The notes under the pieces were generated by a model, which was not told the DNA's origin, made no database searches, and worked only from the letters and a program-made list of their open reading frames with translations. Shown here one piece after another: positions 7,014 through 14,032 of a DNA stretch of 17,278 nt; the stretch's first letter is position 1; each line of letters starts with the position of its first letter. The translations under genes were made by a program, and so were the position numbers. This stretch comes from Methanomassiliicoccaceae archaeon UBA537 (GTDB taxonomy: Archaea; Thermoplasmatota; Thermoplasmata; Methanomassiliicoccales; Methanomethylophilaceae): positions 1 through 17,278 of the forward strand of contig DATC01000090.1 of the NCBI GenBank assembly GCA_002504495.1, read 5' to 3'.

Positions 7014-7954
7014 CTGCCGGACCTCCTGGATGCCACGAGGTCTGTGAGGTCCTCGGGCGCGTCGATCTTCTTGAGCTCCTCGTTGGATACGACGGCGGTC
7101 GAATCGATGCTGTCCCTCTCGTGCTTCTTCTCGACGATGAGGACCGAGAAGTTGTCGAGTATCCTGGCTATGTTCGATGCGACGAGGGCCCTCTGGGCCA
7201 GGTGCTCGTCGTCTGCCCCGTAGCTGGTCAGCATCAGCGAGTTGCTGTTCGACGACACCGCCTCGAAGGGGCTTCTGACGACGGGACGCACGGAGAATCC
7301 CAGATTGCAGAGCTGGTTGATGGCGAAGACGTCCACGGGGGCGTGTTCGTCCCTCTTCTCCCTGTTCCTGTCCTCGTGCTTGAACTCGAACGGGTCGATG
7401 GGCTCGATGATCGGGAGGCCCAGGCTCTCCTCTATGCGGAGCGCGGCGTCGATCATGGCGCCCATGCCGGCCTCGTACATCTGTATGGTGCGTCTGGAGA
7501 CGCCAGCGATCTCGGCCAATGCGCCGAGGCTCATGCCCATGCCCTCGCGTGTCCTCTTGAGAAGGTCGCTGTCCAGGCGGACGTAGAGGCCTCCCGGGGC
7601 GGCGAATATGAAGGGAGGCGAGTCCTCCAGGAGGAGGTCCGCCAGCGTCTCGTTGGACACTATGGATATGTTGAATCTGGAATAGACGATGCCCGCCTCC
7701 AGCTCTCCGGAGGAGGACCTCTCGCCCACGACCAGCGGCGTGGCGCCGAGCGCGTCGGCCAGCGTCTTCATGTCGCCTGCGTTCTCCTTCGAGAACGCAT
7801 CGACGTTGCTCAGGATCTTGACGATAAGTACGCGGTCGTCCAGCCTGGCGACGACGTCGAAGCTGATCCCGCGGATGGAGAGCGCGGAGGAGACGTCGAA
7901 CCCAGCCTTCGCGAGTATCGCGCGCGTGGTGTTGATGAGCTCGTTCCTGCCCAT
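7010..7954 (-). CDS. COG1395-type archaeal HTH (XRE) transcriptional regulator
   Basis: The 314-residue product has an N-terminal restriction-endonuclease-like alpha/beta part (about 1-110; FDVVARLDDRVLIVKIL). A classical XRE helix-turn-helix follows at about 128-178 (LLKRTREGMGMSLGALAEIA, then GVSRRTIQMYEAG). The C-terminal part of about 120 residues contains PVVRSPFEAVS and IVEKKHER. This layout matches the archaeal putative HTH-type regulators of COG1395, whose targets are not established. The ATG at 7952-7954 has a TATA box about 28 nt upstream and no ribosome binding site, so the message is probably leaderless. An 8-bp inverted repeat lies upstream of the TATA box and could be its own operator. 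It is translationally coupled (ATGA) with the following unknown gene. Confidence 0.88.
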   Translation of the reverse strand: MGRNELINTTRAILAKAGFDVSSALSIRGISFDVVARLDDRVLIVKILSNVDAFSKENAGDMKTLADALGATPLVVGERSSSGELEAGIVYSRFNISIVSNETLADLLLEDSPPFIFAAPGGLYVRLDSDLLKRTREGMGMSLGALAEIAGVSRRTIQMYEAGMGAMIDAALRIEESLGLPIIEPIDPFEFKHEDRNREKRDEHAPVDVFAINQLCNLGFSVRPVVRSPFEAVSSNSNSLMLTSYGADDEHLAQRALVASNIARILDNFSVLIVEKKHERDSIDSTAVVSNEELKKIDAPEDLTDLVASRRSGR

Positions 7955-7976
7955 GGTTTTGATAGTATCAGAACTT

Positions 7977-7987
7977 CTATTTATAAG
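7977..7987 (-). promoter_or_regulatory. TATA box for the COG1395 regulator gene
   Basis: CTTATAAATAG on the minus strand is centred 28 nt before the ATG at 7954. The spacing predicts transcription starting at or next to the start codon. Confidence 0.65.
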
Positions 7988-7992
7988 AAACA

Positions 7993-8015
7993 GGCCCTGT
8001 ATAAAAAACAGGGCC
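7993..8015 (-). terminator. Perfect 8-bp inverted repeat: hsp20 terminator or regulator operator
   Basis: GGCCCTGT at 7993-8000 and ACAGGGCC at 8008-8015 are perfect inverted copies around an A/T-only 7-nt spacer (ATAAAAA). On the minus strand it lies 46 nt after the hsp20 stop and reads as a GC stem with a U-rich loop, followed by TGTTTCTT, so it may end the heat-shock transcript. It is also 6 nt upstream of the TATA box of the HTH gene, a normal place for an operator. Confidence 0.55.
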
Positions 8016-8060
8016 CGGTCGCCCCCTCCCGCTCGGAGGATGGGGAGGAGGCCGGAGACC

Positions 8061-8546
8061 TCATTCGATGGAGATCTTCCTGCCGCCGGTCGAGGGAGAC
8101 ACCTTCTTGAGGGTGACCTCCAGGAGGCCGTTGTTGTAGGAGGCCTTGGCGGTTTCGGGATCGACGTCGCACGGAAGCGCGATGTCCTTCTCGAGCTCTC
8201 TGCCGGGAGTCGTGACCTTCACGCTGAGCACCTTGTCGGTGCATGTGAGGGAGATGTCCTGCTTCTCGGCTCCGGGAAGCTCGGCCACGGCTCTCACCAG
8301 TTCGGGCTCCTCGGACACGTCCACGAAGGAGTCCTTGGTTCCCGACGACGGGATCATGCCGATCCTGTCGCCGCTGTTGCCGAACTCTTTCACGTGCTTG
8401 ACCCCGTCGGGGCCCTGCCACATGGTGTATCCGTACGTCCTCACGTCCGGTCCGGTCATGTCCATCCTGTTGAACATGTCCTCGATCTGCCTGTTGAACC
8501 TGTCGAATCCTCCGAAGAGGTCGTTCCATATGTCGTCTGCACTCAT
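8061..8546 (-). CDS. hsp20: Small heat shock protein Hsp20 (alpha-crystallin domain)
   Basis: The 161-residue product has an N-terminal aromatic-rich arm (IWNDLFGGFDRFNRQIEDMF, residues 6-25) and an alpha-crystallin domain at about 73-161. The domain includes AELPGAEKQDISL (88-100) and the conserved A-x-x-x-N-G-L-L-E-V motif in ASYNNGLLEV (135-144). Small heat shock proteins form large cytoplasmic oligomers that hold unfolding proteins without using ATP. The C-terminal ISIE resembles the I-x-I oligomerisation motif. ATG 8544-8546 was chosen because GAGGTG stands six bases before it. It is the third gene of an operon, 71 nt after cdc48, with a GC-rich hairpin in the gap and no convincing separate TATA box, so it is probably read from the regulator's promoter. 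Confidence 0.95.
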   Translation of the reverse strand: MSADDIWNDLFGGFDRFNRQIEDMFNRMDMTGPDVRTYGYTMWQGPDGVKHVKEFGNSGDRIGMIPSSGTKDSFVDVSEEPELVRAVAELPGAEKQDISLTCTDKVLSVKVTTPGRELEKDIALPCDVDPETAKASYNNGLLEVTLKKVSPSTGGRKISIE

Positions 8547-8578
8547 ATCCAGCACCTCGTTTTCTCTTGGATGATGAC

Positions 8579-8599
8579 GCCCCTCCTCGAGGGAGGGGC
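8579..8599 (-). repeat. GC-rich hairpin between cdc48 and hsp20
   Basis: GCCCCTCC at 8579-8586 pairs with GGAGGGGC at 8592-8599 around a 5-nt loop. It sits in the 71-nt gap between cdc48 and hsp20, 20 nt before the hsp20 ribosome binding site. There is no T-tract after it, so a processing or stability element that sets different levels of the two proteins is more likely than a full terminator. Confidence 0.55.
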
Positions 8600-8617
8600 G
8601 ACGGGTTCGCCCGGGGA

Positions 8618-10777
8618 TCAGGCCTCGGCTCCGTATTCCGCCAGATCCTCTCTGGCCTTCGGTCCGAACTTGCCGAGGGCTTCGTCGAAGTCCTCGTTCT
8701 CCACCTTGCAGGCGGCGATCTGCTCGTCGGTGGGGTTCTTCTCGGTGGCGATCAGGCGTCTGACGGCGTTCATGACCGCCTCGTTGCATATGGCGGAGAT
8801 ATCCGCACCAGTGCAGCCTTCGGTCTTCTCGGCCAGGACCTTGAGGTCCACGCCTTCGCCGAGAGGCTTGTTCTTCGTATGGATGCCGAAGATGGCCTCT
8901 CTGGACGCCTGGTCTGGAGGTCCGATCAGGATCGACTTGTCGAATCTGCCCGGTCTCAGCAGGGCGGGATCCATTATGTCCGGCCTGTTGGTCGCCGCGA
9001 TGACGACGACGTTGTTCAGCGCCTCCAGTCCGTCCATCTCGGTCAGCATCTGGGAGATCACCCTCTCGGTCACGCCGTCGTCCGATCCGCTCTTCCCTCT
9101 CTCGGGAGCGATGGAGTCGATCTCGTCCATGAAGATCACGCAGGGCGCAGCCTGCCTGGCCTTCCTGAACGTCTCTCTGACGGCCTTCTCCGATTCGCCC
9201 ACCCACTTGTTGAGGAACTCCGGCCCCTTGACGGAGATGAAGTTCGCCTCGGATTCGGTGGCGACCGCTTTCGCGAGCATGGTCTTTCCCGTTCCGGGAG
9301 GACCGTACAGCAGTATCCCCTTGGGGGGCCTGGCGTTCATGTGCTCGAACACCTTGCCGTACTTCAGCGGCCATTCGACAGCCTCCTTCAGTTCCTGCTT
9401 CGCGCTCTCCAGGGCTCCGATGTCGTCCCAGTGGACGTTGGGCTTCTCGATCAGCACCTCGCGCATGGTCGAGGGCTGCATTCCGCGCAGAGCGGCTTCG
9501 AAGTCTCCTTTCGTCACGGAGATGCTGTTCAGCACCTCTCTGGGGATCTCCTCGGCCTCCAGGTCCACGTCGGGCAGCACCCTCCTCAGGGCGGCCATGG
9601 CGGCCTCCTTGGTCAGAGCGGACAGATCGGCCCCGGTGTACCCGTGGGTCTTGTCCGCCAGCCAGTCCAGGTCGACATCGTCGGCCAGAGGCATTCCGCG
9701 GGTGTGGATGACCAGGATCTCATGCCTTCCGTTCCTGTCCGGCACCCCGATCTCGATCTCCCTGTCGAACCTTCCGGGTCTTCTGAGAGCCTCGTCGATC
9801 GAGTTGGGTCTGTTGGTGGCGCCTATGACGACGACCTTGCCTCTCGAGTTCAGCCCGTCCATCAGGGACAGCAGCTGGGCGACGATCCTGCGCTCCTCTT
9901 CTCCGGTGGCCTCCTCGCGCTTCGGCGCTATGGAGTCTATCTCGTCGATGAAGATGATGCTCGGTGCGTTCTCCTCGGCCTCCTTGAAGATCTCCCTCAG
10001 CTTGCCCTCGGACTCCCCGTAGAACTTGCTGACGATCTCCGGCCCGCCGATCGAGACGAAGTTGCTGCTAGTCTCTCCGGCGACCGCTTTCGCGAGCATG
10101 GTCTTTCCGGTTCCTGGAGGTCCATGGAGCAGCACTCCTTTCGGAGCTTCGACTCCCAGCCTCTTGAAGAGCTCGGGATGCCTGAGCGGAAGCTCGACCA
10201 TCTCACGTATCTTCTTGACGGCGTCGCCGAGTCCTCCGATGTCGTCGTAGGACACCTTGGGCACATCGCCCTTGTTGGCGGCGGGCTTGTCGGAGATCTT
10301 GACCTCCGTGGTGCCGCAGATCATCGCGGCGTCTCCTCCGGGCGAGAAGGACGTGACCACGAGGTCGATCTTGTTGCCCATCACGTTGAGGGTTATGGTG
10401 TCTCCTTTGGCGATCGCGCGTCCGTCGAGGACCTGCTTGAGGTACTCCTCTCCGCCCTGAAGCCTCAGCTGCTCCGTGGGCGCGAAGGTTATCCTCTCCG
10501 CGTTCTTCGCGACCACCTTCTTCACTCCAACGCGTTCGTCGAGGGACACTCCGGCGTTGCGCCTGGTGGAACCGTCCATCCTCACGATCCCGAGGTTCGC
10601 ATCCTCGGGCGCTCCTCTGAGCACCTTGGCGACGGTCTTCTTGTTTCCGTCTATCTGGACTATATCCCCTACTTTGATTCCCAGCACGTCCATCAGGGCG
10701 GGGTCCAGCCTTACTATGCCTCTTCCCGTCTCGGTGGATTTGAGCTCGGTCACTTTGATGGCTCTGTCGGCAACCAT
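8618..10777 (-). CDS. cdc48: Cdc48/VAT-type AAA+ ATPase (p97 homologue)
   Basis: The 719-residue product has the complete archaeal Cdc48 layout: an N domain (about 5-165; double-psi barrel then the second lobe), a D1 AAA module and a D2 AAA module. Walker A motifs are GPPGTGKT at 219-226 and 492-499; Walker B motifs are FIDEID at 276-281 and FMDEID at 549-554. The pore-loop segments read KFYGESE (251-257) and KWVGESE (524-530), and both modules have the TNRP and RPGRFD sensor/arginine-finger region. It acts as a hexameric unfoldase that feeds the proteasome or disassembles complexes in the cytoplasm. ATG 10775-10777 begins one base after the upstream regulator stop, and GAGGTG lies at the end of that gene, so translation is coupled. 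Length is normal for archaeal VAT/Cdc48. Confidence 0.98.
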   Translation of the reverse strand: MVADRAIKVTELKSTETGRGIVRLDPALMDVLGIKVGDIVQIDGNKKTVAKVLRGAPEDANLGIVRMDGSTRRNAGVSLDERVGVKKVVAKNAERITFAPTEQLRLQGGEEYLKQVLDGRAIAKGDTITLNVMGNKIDLVVTSFSPGGDAAMICGTTEVKISDKPAANKGDVPKVSYDDIGGLGDAVKKIREMVELPLRHPELFKRLGVEAPKGVLLHGPPGTGKTMLAKAVAGETSSNFVSIGGPEIVSKFYGESEGKLREIFKEAEENAPSIIFIDEIDSIAPKREEATGEEERRIVAQLLSLMDGLNSRGKVVVIGATNRPNSIDEALRRPGRFDREIEIGVPDRNGRHEILVIHTRGMPLADDVDLDWLADKTHGYTGADLSALTKEAAMAALRRVLPDVDLEAEEIPREVLNSISVTKGDFEAALRGMQPSTMREVLIEKPNVHWDDIGALESAKQELKEAVEWPLKYGKVFEHMNARPPKGILLYGPPGTGKTMLAKAVATESEANFISVKGPEFLNKWVGESEKAVRETFRKARQAAPCVIFMDEIDSIAPERGKSGSDDGVTERVISQMLTEMDGLEALNNVVVIAATNRPDIMDPALLRPGRFDKSILIGPPDQASREAIFGIHTKNKPLGEGVDLKVLAEKTEGCTGADISAICNEAVMNAVRRLIATEKNPTDEQIAACKVENEDFDEALGKFGPKAREDLAEYGAEA

Positions 10778-10778
10778 A

Positions 10779-11246
10779 TCAAGACACCTCTGTCTTATCC
10801 GTCTGGATCAGGCCGTCTTCGCCCTTCGATGCCTGCAGCATGCTGTTGCGCATCGATATGAGGCGGGATCTCTCCCTGTCCAGCTCTCTTATCCTTTCTT
10901 CGATCTCCGTTATTCTCTGCTTCATATTCCCGTCCGGAATCTCTCCCGGGTCTTCCGACCTGACGATCCTGGCCGAGAACATGCGGGTTCTCATGTCGAC
11001 GACCAAGGTGAACTCGGTGCTGGGGCGATACACGGCCCTGCTGGGGCCCATGTCGCTCTTGACATCCGTTCTCTGGACGATGCCGTAGCGCTCCATCAGA
11101 GCCAGGTTCTTCAGCACCGCCTGGGTGCTGATCCTGAGCTCCTTCGAAAGCTGAAGCGGATAGCTCGGCTCTTCGGCGATCCTTTGGAGGATCTGCCTGC
11201 GGGTGGGGTTCTCCACTAGAGTGAGGAGCACATCGAGGTCGTCCAT
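10779..11246 (-). CDS. HSR1/Phr-like heat-shock transcriptional regulator (winged helix)
   Basis: The 155-residue product has an ArsR-like winged helix at about 1-75 (DVLLTLVENPTRRQILQRIA, then ELRISTQAVLKNLALMERYG as recognition helix), a beta segment EFTLVVDMRTRMFSARI (78-94) and a C-terminal coiled coil (about 107-138). From memory this order matches Pyrococcus Phr and Archaeoglobus HSR1, dimeric repressors of their own gene, an AAA ATPase and hsp20 that release DNA on heating. Here the gene leads a cdc48-hsp20 operon, the same arrangement. I chose ATG 11244-11246 (AAGGGA just upstream). A TTG start at 11285 would add 13 residues but lies before the predicted transcription start and runs through the operator-like palindrome. 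Confidence 0.87.
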   Translation of the reverse strand: MDDLDVLLTLVENPTRRQILQRIAEEPSYPLQLSKELRISTQAVLKNLALMERYGIVQRTDVKSDMGPSRAVYRPSTEFTLVVDMRTRMFSARIVRSEDPGEIPDGNMKQRITEIEERIRELDRERSRLISMRNSMLQASKGEDGLIQTDKTEVS

Positions 11247-11261
11247 TCGTATCCCTTGGTT

Positions 11262-11278
11262 GTCAACCTCCAGTTGAC
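11262..11278. promoter_or_regulatory. Palindromic operator candidate GTCAAC-N5-GTTGAC
   Basis: A perfect 6-bp inverted repeat with a 5-bp spacer (17 bp) lies 25 nt beyond the TATA box of the regulator gene, directly over or just after its predicted transcription start. It resembles the CTAAC-N5-GTTAG palindrome that I recall for Archaeoglobus HSR1. Binding there would block RNA polymerase, giving autorepression of the whole hsr1-cdc48-hsp20 operon. Confidence 0.72.
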
Positions 11279-11302
11279 TACTCAATAGTATGCTTGAACT
11301 TC

Positions 11303-11310
11303 TATATAAA
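11303..11310 (-). promoter_or_regulatory. TATA box of the heat-shock operon
   Basis: TTTATATA on the minus strand lies in an A/T-rich stretch (11301-11316). It predicts transcription starting near 11280 and a leader of about 33 nt that contains the palindrome and the ribosome binding site. Confidence 0.7.
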
Positions 11311-11398
11311 TATATTCAGCAGTGTACTAACTACGCAGCTCGCTCGGCACGGGCAGAGGGGCGTTGGGGGGAGCCTCCCTGCCGTCCCATAGGTTTGG

Positions 11399-11407
11399 TA
11401 TTTATAT
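11399..11407 (+). promoter_or_regulatory. TATA box of endA
   Basis: TATTTATAT is centred 26 nt before the endA ATG at 11429 and no ribosome binding site follows, which fits a leaderless message. The promoter is divergent from the heat-shock operon promoter about 95 nt away. Confidence 0.65.
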
Positions 11408-11428
11408 CCTCATCAAATCGGAACCCCG

Positions 11429-12586
11429 ATGCCGGGAATACTGAAGGACGACTATGTGGCGGTCGAGGACCAGAAGGAAGGGAGCAGGCTCTACGGACGG
11501 GGCAACTACGGCTATCCGCGCAGCGGCGGAGGCGTGGACCTGGACCTCATAGAGGCTCTCTATCTGCTGGAATCCCGCAGGCTGACTGTCCTCGATGCAG
11601 ACAGGTCGGAGATGTCCTTCGCCGATCTGTTCCGTCATGCCGCGCGCGTCGTCGACGGTTTCGACATCAAGTACGCCGTGTTCAGGGATCTCCGTTCCCG
11701 CGGCCTTCTATGCAAGTTCGAATCGGGCGGCTACGACGTGTCGGTATTCCCAGTAGGCTGCAATATGGCCAATTCCCGTCCGGAGTACATGGTCCGTGCA
11801 GTATCGGAACGCAATCCCATCGATCTCCGCGACTTCCTCTGCGGAGCGAAGGACACCGGCGACAGGCACAGGTCCCTGATGTACGGGGTGGTCGATGAGG
11901 ACGGGGACGTGATCTACTACACCGTGTCCCTGGAGGATCCATCGGGAGGGGTGTACCCCGTCCCTATGAAGGGCAGGCCCTCCGGATATCTCGTGCGCGA
12001 CCGCGTCTTCGTCTTCGATCGCTCCTCATGGGATCAGCTGAGGGACTACGGATACTACGGCACATCATCCGTCGAGGCTCTGCAGCTGTCCCTTCTCGAG
12101 GCAGTCCATCTCTCCGGCAAGGGGCGTCTCGATGTCATCGGTCCCGACGATTCCCTTCTGGATTTCGACGATCTGATGGATCTGGGCGGTTCCATGGAGA
12201 AGGAGTTCCGCACGAGGTTCCTCGTCTACTCGGACCTCCGCTCCAGAGGCCTGGTGGTCAAGACCGGATTCAAGTTCGGGGCGCATTTCAGGGCCTACGA
12301 GGCGTCCTTGGACGATGCCCACGCCCGTTATCTCGTCCATGCGATCCAGCTGGACGGCATGCGCGCTTGGTCCGATGTGTCCAGGACGGTCCGTCTGTCG
12401 GTGGGGGTGAAGAAGGAGATCCTCTTCGGAATCCCTTCCAAGAAAGGCGTCGACTATCTCCGGTTCGACTGGATAAGGCCGGGCAACGTGAAGCCCGGTA
12501 CCCCGTCGACGCCTAAGAAGAAGGGAAAGGCGCGACGGGGCGGAGCTCCGTTCAGAGCTGTATCTCGATGCCGAGGCGCTCGGTGA
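11429..12586 (+). CDS. endA: tRNA-splicing endonuclease, duplicated (long, homodimer-type) form
   Basis: The 385-residue product contains two copies of the EndA fold. The first half (about 36-165; VFRDLRSRGLLCKF at 84-97) has lost the active site. The second (about 212-348; VYSDLRSRGLVVKTGFKFG at 266-284) keeps the catalytic triad: Tyr290 in FRAY, His298 in AHARY and Lys329 in GVKK, with the spacings expected of the family. It cleaves introns from precursor tRNA at bulge-helix-bulge motifs and works as a dimer of this double-length chain, a form known in some Euryarchaeota. After FDWIRP (about 345-351) a basic tail rich in Lys, Arg and Pro follows, and its last 35 nt overlap the 3' end of the converging tfb gene. 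The tail may be a read-on from a lost stop. Confidence 0.95.
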   Translation: MPGILKDDYVAVEDQKEGSRLYGRGNYGYPRSGGGVDLDLIEALYLLESRRLTVLDADRSEMSFADLFRHAARVVDGFDIKYAVFRDLRSRGLLCKFESGGYDVSVFPVGCNMANSRPEYMVRAVSERNPIDLRDFLCGAKDTGDRHRSLMYGVVDEDGDVIYYTVSLEDPSGGVYPVPMKGRPSGYLVRDRVFVFDRSSWDQLRDYGYYGTSSVEALQLSLLEAVHLSGKGRLDVIGPDDSLLDFDDLMDLGGSMEKEFRTRFLVYSDLRSRGLVVKTGFKFGAHFRAYEASLDDAHARYLVHAIQLDGMRAWSDVSRTVRLSVGVKKEILFGIPSKKGVDYLRFDWIRPGNVKPGTPSTPKKKGKARRGGAPFRAVSRCRGAR

Positions 12587-13484
12587 GCTCCTTGTAGCGG
12601 TTCCTGATAGTGACCTCGGTGACTCCCGCTACATCGGCGACCTCCCTCTGGGTCCTGCGCTCGTTGCACAGGATGGAGGATATGTAGATGGCCGCGGCGG
12701 CGACTCCGGTGGGGCCTCTTCCGGACGTGAGCTCCTTCTCGGACGCGTCCTTGAGGATCTCGGCCGCCTTGACCTGGACCTCTCCGCTCAGCTTCAGCTC
12801 GGAGCAGAACCTCTGGACGTAGTCCTGGGGCTTGGTGGGCATGAGCTTCAGCTTCAGCTCACGGGTCATGAATCTGTAGGTCCTTCCGATCTCCTTCCTT
12901 CCGACGCGGCTGGAATCGGCGACTTCGTTCAGCGTCCTGGGGACGCCGCACTGCCTGCAGGCGGCATAGAGGGATGCGGCCACGACGCCTTCGATGGACC
13001 TTCCCCTTATGAGATTCTTGTTGACGGCCTTCCTGTAGATCATGGCCGCGGTCTCCCTCACGTTCCTGGGGAGTCCCATGGCGGAAGCCATCCTGTCGAG
13101 CTCCGAGAGCGCGAAGGCGAGGTTCCTCTCGGTGGCGTTGGATACACGGATCCTTCTCTGCCACTTCCTGAGCCTGTACAGCTGGGCCCTGTTCCTGGTG
13201 GGGATGCTCTTGCCGTAGCTGTCCTTGTTCTTCCAGGAGATCTCCGTGGACAGACCCTTGTCGTGTATCGTGAAGGTCATGGGTGCGCCGGTGCGCGCGC
13301 GTTTCTCGCCCTGTTCGACGTCGAAGGCTCTCCATTCCGGACCCTGATCTATGAATTGATCGTCGAGGACCAGACCGCAGTCCTCACAGAGGAGTTCTCC
13401 GCGCTCGTAGTCGCGGACGAGGTGGTGGCTGCCGCACTCGGGGCAGACCTCGATTTCTTCTGTTCCTTCTCTTGTCTTTGGCAT
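12552..13484 (-). CDS. tfb: Transcription initiation factor B (TFB)
   Basis: The 310-residue product is a full archaeal TFB. It has an N-terminal zinc ribbon (C14, C17, C33, C36), the B-reader region (GPEWRAFDVEQGEK at 48-61) and two cyclin-like repeats (about 115-205 and 212-305). The second repeat carries the helix-turn-helix AGVTEVTIRNRYKEL that contacts the BRE element. TFB bridges the TBP-TATA complex and RNA polymerase. ATG 13482-13484 was chosen because AAGGGGAG lies eight bases upstream. The start lies inside the open frame of gar1. The gar1-tfb pairing is common in euryarchaea. The 3' end overlaps endA by 35 nt on the opposite strand. Only one tfb copy is in the window, so I cannot tell whether the genome has more. 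Confidence 0.98.
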   Translation of the reverse strand: MPKTREGTEEIEVCPECGSHHLVRDYERGELLCEDCGLVLDDQFIDQGPEWRAFDVEQGEKRARTGAPMTFTIHDKGLSTEISWKNKDSYGKSIPTRNRAQLYRLRKWQRRIRVSNATERNLAFALSELDRMASAMGLPRNVRETAAMIYRKAVNKNLIRGRSIEGVVAASLYAACRQCGVPRTLNEVADSSRVGRKEIGRTYRFMTRELKLKLMPTKPQDYVQRFCSELKLSGEVQVKAAEILKDASEKELTSGRGPTGVAAAAIYISSILCNERRTQREVADVAGVTEVTIRNRYKELTERLGIEIQL

Positions 13485-13710
13485 CGCGTTTTCTCCCCTT
13501 GAAGAACGTCATGCAACCCTTTCTCGCCGATCCTCCGGGGGCAGGTGTGATGGATGCATAGGGGCTGTCGACGGGACCGAAGATCCGCCCGACTCTGCCT
13601 AGAAGCGCGTTGTCGGCGAAAACCTGGTCGCCGATATCAGGGAGGTCATCGCAGCGTACAATGTATCTGCCGTCGCTGGTGATCTCCTCTACCACTCCAA
13701 GGGCCATCAT
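13384..13710 (-). CDS. gar1: H/ACA ribonucleoprotein protein Gar1
   Basis: Residues 1 to about 72 form the small beta-barrel of archaeal Gar1 (MALGVVEEITSDGRYIVRC, then IGDQVFADNALLGRVGRIFG and VDSPYASITP). Gar1 binds Cbf5 in H/ACA guide RNPs and helps release substrate during pseudouridylation of rRNA. The remaining residues are a basic tail (GRKRDAKDKRRNRRNR) and then a Pro/Arg-rich end; residues 76-108 overlap the tfb start by 101 bp in another frame. The tail may be real in its first, Lys/Arg part and accidental beyond. ATGATG offers two starts; AGGTTGATGA stands before them, and a TATA-like GATTATACC near 13750 fits a leader of about 20 nt. Confidence 0.9.
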   Translation of the reverse strand: MMALGVVEEITSDGRYIVRCDDLPDIGDQVFADNALLGRVGRIFGPVDSPYASITPAPGGSARKGCMTFFKGRKRDAKDKRRNRRNRGLPRVRQPPPRPRLRARRTPL

Positions 13711-14032
13711 GTCTCATCAACCTGCAGGATCGTCAAGAGCGAGTTAACACGGTATAATCAAAACCAGTATTTCATATTATGGGTATTATTATTATAGTTT
13801 GACGTGAAATCCGCGGAATCATCGTAAAAAGCGTTGCGGAATGAGTGTGGACGGATGGATGTAGGAGCCGTTTGATCACGACAATTTGATGCTTTTGAAG
13901 GAGCTTTGACGCCTGTTCGGGCCCCCTGTCCAGCACGGCGAATGGCGGTCGATGCCAGTTTACGTTAAATATTGATGATACTGTCGGGTATCCAAGTCGA
14001 CCTTAGCGGTCACATAGAATCGGAGGCATAAC
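13711..14032. other. Intergenic region between gar1 and the 102-residue membrane protein
   Basis: The 322 bp contain no convincing gene. The left part (13745-13800) is A/T-rich and holds the TATA-like GATTATACC for gar1 on the minus strand, plus a plus-strand candidate (TTATTATAG) with no gene behind it. The right part holds GTTAAATATT at 13964-13973 (probable TATA of the downstream gene, start near 13994) and GGAGG at 14022-14026, the ribosome binding site of that gene. I saw no tRNA, C/D-box or other RNA signature in between. Confidence 0.5.

Noticed and set aside
7689..10861. Two plus-strand open frames of over 750 codons opposite cdc48, hsp20 and the HTH gene
   Set aside because: These arise from GC-rich codon use opposite strongly supported genes; their translations have no recognisable domain.
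11247..11285. TTG start extending the heat-shock regulator by 13 residues
   Set aside because: It precedes the predicted transcription start and would make the operator palindrome coding; the ATG at 11246 has a ribosome binding site.
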